Shown in pieces: positions 6,425-10,682 of a DNA stretch of 10,682 nucleotides (its first letter is position 1; every line of letters begins with the position of its first letter). This DNA is from Trichodesmium sp. MAG_R04 (GTDB lineage: Bacteria > Cyanobacteriota > Cyanobacteriia > Cyanobacteriales > Microcoleaceae), in NCBI GenBank assembly GCA_023356515.1, contig JAKQYG010000100.1, positions 1 to 10,682 on the forward strand, in the 5' to 3' direction. The translations under genes were made by a program, and so were the position numbers. The notes under the pieces are model-generated. The model had not been told where the DNA came from and searched no databases. It saw only the letters and a list, made by a program, of their open reading frames with translations.

Positions 6425-7582
6425 TTAAACCCCTGATTCTACAAAAATAACTCTTTCACTAACCAGCTTTGATAACATGGGCATAATATCTATTTCCCAG
6501 TCACATTCAGGCAGCAAATTTATAATATCTTTTCCAGTAAATGTTTCTCTACTAAATAAATTTTTCACCACATATTCTGGCACTCCTCGAATAGATACTT
6601 CTTTACCAGAAACTAAAATTTTATATCCATCATTATCAGCAATTTTAGAAATTTTTAAACGTTGAAAATGAGACACTTTAAATTTAGTCTCAACACCATT
6701 ATGAAAAATATTAAATCCAGCTTGATATGGTAAATTATATTGCTCAACAGGTTCTTCTAAACTATCCAAGTAGTTATTATATTCTTCTCTAATATTGTGA
6801 TTATTTATATACTCTTTTAAGTCTTTAATTAAATTTTCTATACTGACATTAAAAGAAGTCTCATCTATTCTTAAAGGTAGACTTCTTCTCCACTCTTCTT
6901 TGTTTTGAAATTGACCAATTAACCATTCCAATAAATCAACACCTGTTCGAGAATGAATACCTAAAGTAAGATGAATAGATGGTTCTTCTGTTGTAACTGC
7001 ATAATGCCAATGTCCGCGAGGTATATAAAGCACATCTCCCGGATGTAAAATACAACTCAAATATGCTTCTTCTTCGGGTGGTGTAAAAGATGATGATTTT
7101 TGGTTTGGCAATGGATATTTTAAGGTTTCAGTATAGACATACCATTGTTTATTTCCTTCTACTTGCAAAATAAATACATCATGAGTATCGTAGTGGGTAG
7201 AAAATCCTTTTTTGCTAGACCAAGAACAATAAGCATTGACTTGAGTTGGGTATCCTAATTCGTAGCTGAGTTTTGAAGTAAATATAGAAACTTCTGGAAT
7301 CCTTTTATCAATTTTATCTATGATTAAAGTTGCACCTTTTTCACACCATTGAGTAAAATTTTTATTTTCTTTTGCCTCTAGAACTTTTCCATCATATGCA
7401 AGTCGCACATCGGGATATTTTATTTGATGAAAGTTGAGTAGATAGTTAAGCTTTTTCCATGAAAATAGGTTTGTAAAATCTTTCTCTCCTTTATTGGAAA
7501 TGGCGATCGCTTTCCTAGTCCAGTTATTTTCTAAAAATTCTTCTTGCTTTAATGGTTGTATTAGATTTGTTAGATAGGACAT
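6425..7582 (-). CDS. JmjC/cupin-4 Fe(II)/2-oxoglutarate-dependent oxygenase (ribosomal-oxygenase-like)
   Basis: This 385-residue protein belongs to the cupin_4 JmjC family, whose members include YcfD (hydroxylates Arg in ribosomal protein L16) and human MINA53/NO66 (hydroxylate His in ribosomal proteins). The iron triad is visible: His130 and Asp132 in STHYDTHD, and the distal His193 in IPRGHWHYAV. DVFILQVEGNKQW (135-147) is the family's core strand. Residues from about 290 onward form a basic-acidic C-terminal domain, probably the winged helix seen in these oxygenases. The start ATG has no Shine-Dalgarno. A HIP1 octamer lies inside the gene near its start. Its neighbours are a small acidic peptide upstream and a [2Fe-2S] protein downstream, so the substrate may be a peptide rather than a ribosomal protein; that is inference. 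Confidence 0.85.
   Translation of the reverse strand: MSYLTNLIQPLKQEEFLENNWTRKAIAISNKGEKDFTNLFSWKKLNYLLNFHQIKYPDVRLAYDGKVLEAKENKNFTQWCEKGATLIIDKIDKRIPEVSIFTSKLSYELGYPTQVNAYCSWSSKKGFSTHYDTHDVFILQVEGNKQWYVYTETLKYPLPNQKSSSFTPPEEEAYLSCILHPGDVLYIPRGHWHYAVTTEEPSIHLTLGIHSRTGVDLLEWLIGQFQNKEEWRRSLPLRIDETSFNVSIENLIKDLKEYINNHNIREEYNNYLDSLEEPVEQYNLPYQAGFNIFHNGVETKFKVSHFQRLKISKIADNDGYKILVSGKEVSIRGVPEYVVKNLFSRETFTGKDIINLLPECDWEIDIMPMLSKLVSERVIFVESGV
7503..7510. repeat. HIP1 octamer GCGATCGC
   Basis: This is one of three copies in the window (others at 9121-9128 and 9266-9273), here within the 5' part of the oxygenase gene. HIP1 is highly over-represented in many cyanobacterial genomes and supports the taxonomic call. 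Confidence 0.85.
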
Positions 7583-8237
7583 AATTGAGAATTTTTTCTA
7601 TTAATTTTTTATGTTTATAGGAAAATACAGTTTTAGTTAAGGATTTTTTCTAGCACATCATAGATTTGTCAAAGCTTATCTTTACTGTCGTCTATCATAT
7701 AATTTGTTCTCAACTTAACCTTGTTGATTTATATGTGGCTTTATTCAGGAATTCTTAATTTAATTTATTTTACATTATACAGATACCTAAACTAAATGAT
7801 AGTTGTTTTGTATACAGAGGTTTTGATATTAATGAGATAAAACTAATTTTTTTCTCTACTTTCCTTGTTCTAGCAATCCTAAATAGATTGTGATAATTCA
7901 AAAATCTGTACATCATTTGCCAGAATTATGGTGTCACATCCCCTATGATCATCACATTGAGATATCTTAATCAATCTCCTAGTTCAATGCTAAAATGTTA
8001 AATTGTTTTTGTCAACTCCTGTGATTTGAATTGTATGCAATTAACTATAATTTAATTTCAAAAAAACTCAGAAATATTTTATCTCTAATAGTTTAGATAC
8101 AAAGGGTTAAAGTTTTTACCATGATGTATTTTAACTTGTCACATGATCAGACTTATAAGACTAATTTAAGATAGGAATAAATTAGGTAACTCTTAACTCC
8201 CTAAGTATCTAAAAGAAATATTTAAATGCTTAAATAT
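7583..8237. other. Spacer between the small peptide gene and the oxygenase
   Basis: This is 655 bp of very AT-rich DNA with no supportable gene on either strand. Minus-strand TTGACA (7667-7672) and TATAAT (7774-7779) are present but lack matching partners at normal spacing. TGTCACAT followed by TGATCA occurs twice, at 7932-7951 and 8137-8149. TAGCAATCCTA near 7874 resembles the repeat ends at 6183-6318. The oxygenase promoter is probably here, but I cannot place it. Confidence 0.45.
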
Positions 8238-8245
8238 TTAAGCAT
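8226..8245. repeat. Perfect 20-bp palindrome spanning the stop codon of the small peptide gene
   Basis: ATGCTTAAATATTTAAGCAT equals its own reverse complement. It covers the last codons and stop (8238-8240) of the minus-strand peptide gene, and minus-strand T-rich sequence follows. It could be a weak terminator, an RNA-processing or stability hairpin, or an operator. The stem is mostly A-T. Confidence 0.6.
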
Positions 8246-8390
8246 AGTGGTGACTATTGTCACTATCTCCGTCTCCATCAAAATCTAATCCTGTTTCCGA
8301 GTTTTTATTTAGTGAATTTTGTCGAATATCTTTTACCTCTACCTGAATTTTACTAGGCCGAGTTTGCTGAACATCAAATTTTTCTGACAT
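8238..8390 (-). CDS. Small acidic peptide (50 aa) with DxDGDGDSDN-His-His tail; candidate modified-peptide precursor
   Basis: ATG at 8388-8390 is preceded by GGAG (8399-8402) with an 8-nt spacer and opens a 50-codon frame ending in TAA at 8238-8240. A TTG start at 8424-8426 would add 12 residues but has a poorer, 4-nt-spaced site. The N-terminal 33 residues (MSEKFDVQQTRPSKIQVEVK onward) look like a charged leader. The last 15, DFDGDGDSDNSHHYA, are Asp/Gly-rich and resemble an EF-hand or thrombospondin-type-3 calcium loop, ending with two His. It has no Cys and no membrane segment. It is on the same strand as the oxygenase 655 bp downstream, and the tail contains residue types (His, Asp, Asn) that JmjC/2OG enzymes are known to hydroxylate. 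I do not recognise a named family; a precursor role is inference. Confidence 0.55.
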   Translation of the reverse strand: MSEKFDVQQTRPSKIQVEVKDIRQNSLNKNSETGLDFDGDGDSDNSHHYA

Positions 8391-8426
8391 GCCAATATCT
8401 CCAAGTTGAACTAAACTTATTTTCAA

Positions 8427-8733
8427 TAACTTCCTATAAAATGAAGTTGAATACTAGTATATATTAAACTCCTTGATATATGCAATAGTTGAGAATTTTT
8501 TTTAGTTATTTAGCATTAATAGCTTCTATCCAAGAGTTAGTAAAAATACTTAATATTAAGTTCTACCCAATTTTTGGTACTAATTTTGATGTTAATCATA
8601 AGTAAGTACCAAAGACTGAAAATTTGAACAACTATTAATACTATTCATATTTATACTTAAAATAATGCCAAGCATGATTCAAAAAAGTGTATTTATTCAA
8701 TATATAACTTATCACAATTTTGGGATAACACCT
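8427..8733. other. Spacer between dctM and the small peptide gene
   Basis: No gene is supported in this 307-bp stretch. It should hold the peptide gene's promoter. A 9-bp perfect inverted repeat, TTTGGTACT (8573-8581) and AGTACCAAA (8605-8613), has a 23-nt loop but no T-tract. Minus-strand AAGGAGTTTAATATA near 8475 resembles the stop/ribosome-site junction of the duplicated module, without a start codon in place. ATAGTTGAGAATTTTTT near 8486 resembles DNA just upstream of the oxygenase start (ATAATTGAGAATTTTTT near 7583). Confidence 0.45.
8573..8613. repeat. 9-bp inverted repeat downstream of dctM
   Basis: TTTGGTACT at 8573-8581 and AGTACCAAA at 8605-8613 are exact inverse complements separated by 23 nt. 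The position between dctM and the peptide gene fits a regulatory or mRNA 3'-end hairpin, but neither side carries a run of T. Confidence 0.4.
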
Positions 8734-10077
8734 TTATCTACTCAATGAGGGTAGGAAATTAACAATACCAGGAAAAGTAATAATCAGCACTAAAACCAAT
8801 AACTGAAGTAGAATAAACTGAATAGCGCCTCTATATATTTCACCAGTAGTAACTTCTGAAGGTGCTACACCCCGCAAGTAAAATAGCGCAAAACCAAAGG
8901 GAGGTGTTAAAAAAGATGCTTGAAGATTAGCGCCTAATATCACACCATACCAAACTAAGTCAATACCCAGTTGTTGTGCAACAGGTACGAATAAAGGTAC
9001 AACAATAAAAGCAATCTCAAAAAAGTCAATAAAAAAACCGAGAAAAAAAACTATTGCCATACTAACAACCAAAAAACCAGTTGTACCACCAGGAAGATTA
9101 GAAAGTAAATCAAACATAAAGCGATCGCCTTCCACTCCTCGAAAAACCAAACTAAAAGCAGTGGACCCCAAAAGTATAAACATCACCATAGTAGTTGTGC
9201 GAAGGGTAACATCACATACCTTTCTCAAGGAAGTCCAACTAAACTTACTTTTAGCCATAGCAAGAGCGATCGCTCCCACACATCCCACAGCACCAGCTTC
9301 TGTTGGTGTAGCAATACCAAAAAATATACTACCTAAAACCAATAAAATTAAAAGTAATGGTGGAATCATTACAGTTAGCACCCTTACCCCGAGAGTTTTC
9401 CCTCCAATATCTCTTACCTCTGCGGGTAAAGCAGGTGCTAAATCTGGTCGTATAAAAGAAACAATCAAAACATGAAGGGCGAAAGTTCCTGCCATTATTA
9501 GACCAGGTAAAATAGAACCAATAAACAGATCACCAACAGAAATTCCCAGTTGGTCTGCCAAAACTACTAAAACCACACTAGGGGGAATAATCTGGCCTAA
9601 AGTTCCCGATGCCACAATTACACCTGTAGCTAATTCTTTGTTATAGCCATACCGTAACATAATAGGTAAAGAAATTAACCCCATTGCCACTACCGTAGCA
9701 GCAACCACACCAGTAGTAGCAGCCAAAAGAGCGCCTACAAGAACAACAGCCAGAGCCAAACCACCCCTAACTCGACCAAACAATATTCCTATTGTTTCCA
9801 ATAGTTGTTCTGCAATGCCAGATTTTTCCAACATAGCCCCCATAAAAATAAAGTAGGGTATAGCCAACAAAGTATAGTTAGCCATGATGCCAAAAATTCT
9901 TTGGGGCATTGCAGTAAGAAATATAGGGTCAAAAACTCCCAAACCAATGCCTATTAAGCCAAAGATTATTGCTACTCCTCCTAAGGAAAAAGCTACAGGA
10001 TAACCCAAGGAAAGTAGAATTAATGCTCCGATAAACATTGATGGACCAAGCAATTCAGATTCAAAACTCAGACTCAT
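8734..10077 (-). CDS. dctM: TRAP transporter large permease, DctM type
   Basis: This 447-residue, highly hydrophobic protein is the large membrane subunit (about 12 helices) of a tripartite ATP-independent periplasmic transporter, which imports carboxylates or similar anions with sodium or proton gradients. Family marks include GYPVAFSLGG near the N-terminus, ANYTLLAIPYFIFMGAMLEKSG, SGTLGQIIPPSVVLVVLADQ, FFGIATPTEAGAVG and LTPPFGFALFYLRGVAP near the C-terminus. Length is normal for the family. ATG at 10075-10077 overlaps the end of dctQ by 17 bp and has AGGAG 4 nt upstream, so the two are translationally coupled. Two HIP1 octamers lie inside the gene (9121-9128, 9266-9273). Synechocystis has a TRAP glutamate transporter (GtrABC) that could be a relative, but substrate cannot be read from the permease. 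Confidence 0.93.
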   Translation of the reverse strand: MSLSFESELLGPSMFIGALILLSLGYPVAFSLGGVAIIFGLIGIGLGVFDPIFLTAMPQRIFGIMANYTLLAIPYFIFMGAMLEKSGIAEQLLETIGILFGRVRGGLALAVVLVGALLAATTGVVAATVVAMGLISLPIMLRYGYNKELATGVIVASGTLGQIIPPSVVLVVLADQLGISVGDLFIGSILPGLIMAGTFALHVLIVSFIRPDLAPALPAEVRDIGGKTLGVRVLTVMIPPLLLILLVLGSIFFGIATPTEAGAVGCVGAIALAMAKSKFSWTSLRKVCDVTLRTTTMVMFILLGSTAFSLVFRGVEGDRFMFDLLSNLPGGTTGFLVVSMAIVFFLGFFIDFFEIAFIVVPLFVPVAQQLGIDLVWYGVILGANLQASFLTPPFGFALFYLRGVAPSEVTTGEIYRGAIQFILLQLLVLVLIITFPGIVNFLPSLSR

Positions 10078-10615
10078 GAGACTCCTGATAGGGGGCTAAT
10101 TTACCTGTAAAGACTGCAAAATTTTTAATTGCTTCAGAAATTCCTTGAAGAAATAATAATATAAAGCTAAGTATAATCATTGTTTTGATTGGGTAACGGG
10201 GTAATCCACCAGGATCAGGAGAAGTTTCAAGAATACTCCAGGAATTTAAAATAGTACCCCAGGAAACTATCACTACAATAATACTGAAGGGGATTAAGAA
10301 CAGTATTGTACCAATTAGGTTAGCTAGAGCTTTTCTTTTGGGACTCCACTTAGTATAAAAAATGTCTACACGAACGTGTTCATTATGTTTGAGAGCATAA
10401 GCACTACCCAGAAGAAAAACCAGGTCAAAAATATACCACTGAATTTCAATAAAAGCATTAGAAGTTAGGTTTTGACCAATGCTTTTACCTAGATAGCGTC
10501 CAATTACATTCCAAACACCAACGAAGACCATAAGTATGACTAACCAAGAAGTTACACGTCCAATTAGCTCATTCAAATTATCAATTATCCGGGATAAACG
10601 TAGGAATATTTGCAA
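10061..10615 (-). CDS. dctQ: TRAP transporter small permease, DctQ type
   Basis: This 184-residue protein with four predicted membrane helices is the small permease subunit that partners DctM. Hallmarks are NAFIEIQWYIFDLVFLLGSA followed by LKHNEHVRVDIFYTKWSPK (about 76-94), the conserved segment of DctQ proteins. The start is TTG at 10613-10615, supported by a full AGGAGG at 10624-10629 with an 8-nt spacer, so the unusual start codon is well founded. The stop overlaps the dctM start. The periplasmic solute-binding subunit (DctP) is not seen; only 67 bp remain upstream, so it may be encoded just outside the window. Confidence 0.92.
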   Translation of the reverse strand: MQIFLRLSRIIDNLNELIGRVTSWLVILMVFVGVWNVIGRYLGKSIGQNLTSNAFIEIQWYIFDLVFLLGSAYALKHNEHVRVDIFYTKWSPKRKALANLIGTILFLIPFSIIVVIVSWGTILNSWSILETSPDPGGLPRYPIKTMIILSFILLFLQGISEAIKNFAVFTGKLAPYQESHESEF

Positions 10616-10623
10616 TTAGTTTT

Positions 10624-10629
10624 CCTCCT
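10624..10629 (-). promoter_or_regulatory. Ribosome binding site fixing the TTG start of dctQ
   Basis: Minus-strand AGGAGG, complementary to the 16S rRNA tail, lies 8 nt before the TTG at 10613-10615. No ATG lies near this spacing, so it decides the start. Confidence 0.8.
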
Positions 10630-10682
10630 ATAGCTTGAAGATTAGTATTATGTATTTAATGTTACGCAGCTAAAGAATACTT

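Noticed and set aside
6477..6665. Plus-strand frame opposite the oxygenase gene
   Set aside because: Antisense shadow of the JmjC gene.
7667..7779. Minus-strand TTGACA and TATAAT as the oxygenase promoter
   Set aside because: They are about 100 bp apart and in the wrong order, and neither has a partner hexamer at 16-18 bp. TATAAT is also expected by chance in such AT-rich DNA.
8606..8690. 27-codon minus-strand frame in the dctM-peptide spacer as a second peptide gene
   Set aside because: No ribosome site and no similarity to the 50-residue peptide.
9161..9475. 104-codon plus-strand frame opposite dctM
   Set aside because: Antisense shadow caused by hydrophobic codon bias in dctM.

Overview
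The window is AT-rich DNA that looks like a filamentous cyanobacterium. It has three copies of the HIP1 octamer GCGATCGC, a gun4 gene for oxygenic tetrapyrrole synthesis, an HpsJ-like membrane protein, short heptamer-type repeats and long gene-poor spacers holding decayed mobile DNA. No database could be consulted; names rest on motifs and remembered families.

Layout. On the left (1-2160) are an HpsJ-like membrane/coiled-coil protein (minus), a 758-bp spacer hiding a decayed minus-strand gene plus a micro-ORF, and an RfaE2-type sugar-phosphate nucleotidyltransferase (plus) followed by a rho-independent terminator. Next (2160-3500) is a badly decayed IS200/IS605-type TnpB element ending about 40 bp before gun4, the Mg-chelatase co-factor protein. 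An 841-bp spacer with short repeats and a possible MITE leads to a GNAT acetyltransferase (plus).

The centre (4988-8426, all minus) is the most unusual part. In transcription order it holds a 50-residue acidic peptide ending in an Asp/Gly-rich, His-His-Tyr-Ala tail, a JmjC/cupin-4 Fe(II)/2-oxoglutarate-type oxygenase, and a sucrase/ferredoxin-like protein with a Cys2-His2 [2Fe-2S] pattern. The DNA between the last two genes is a duplication scar. Next to the intact oxygenase lies a relic of the start of the ferredoxin-like gene, and next to the intact ferredoxin-like gene lies a relic of the end of a second oxygenase gene. The two genes were therefore once joined with only 2 nt between stop and start and were duplicated as a unit. 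This supports, but does not prove, one pathway, perhaps oxidative modification of the small peptide.

On the right (8734-10615, minus) dctQ and dctM overlap by 17 bp and encode the membrane part of a TRAP transporter. Its substrate-binding subunit is not in the window and may lie just beyond the right edge.
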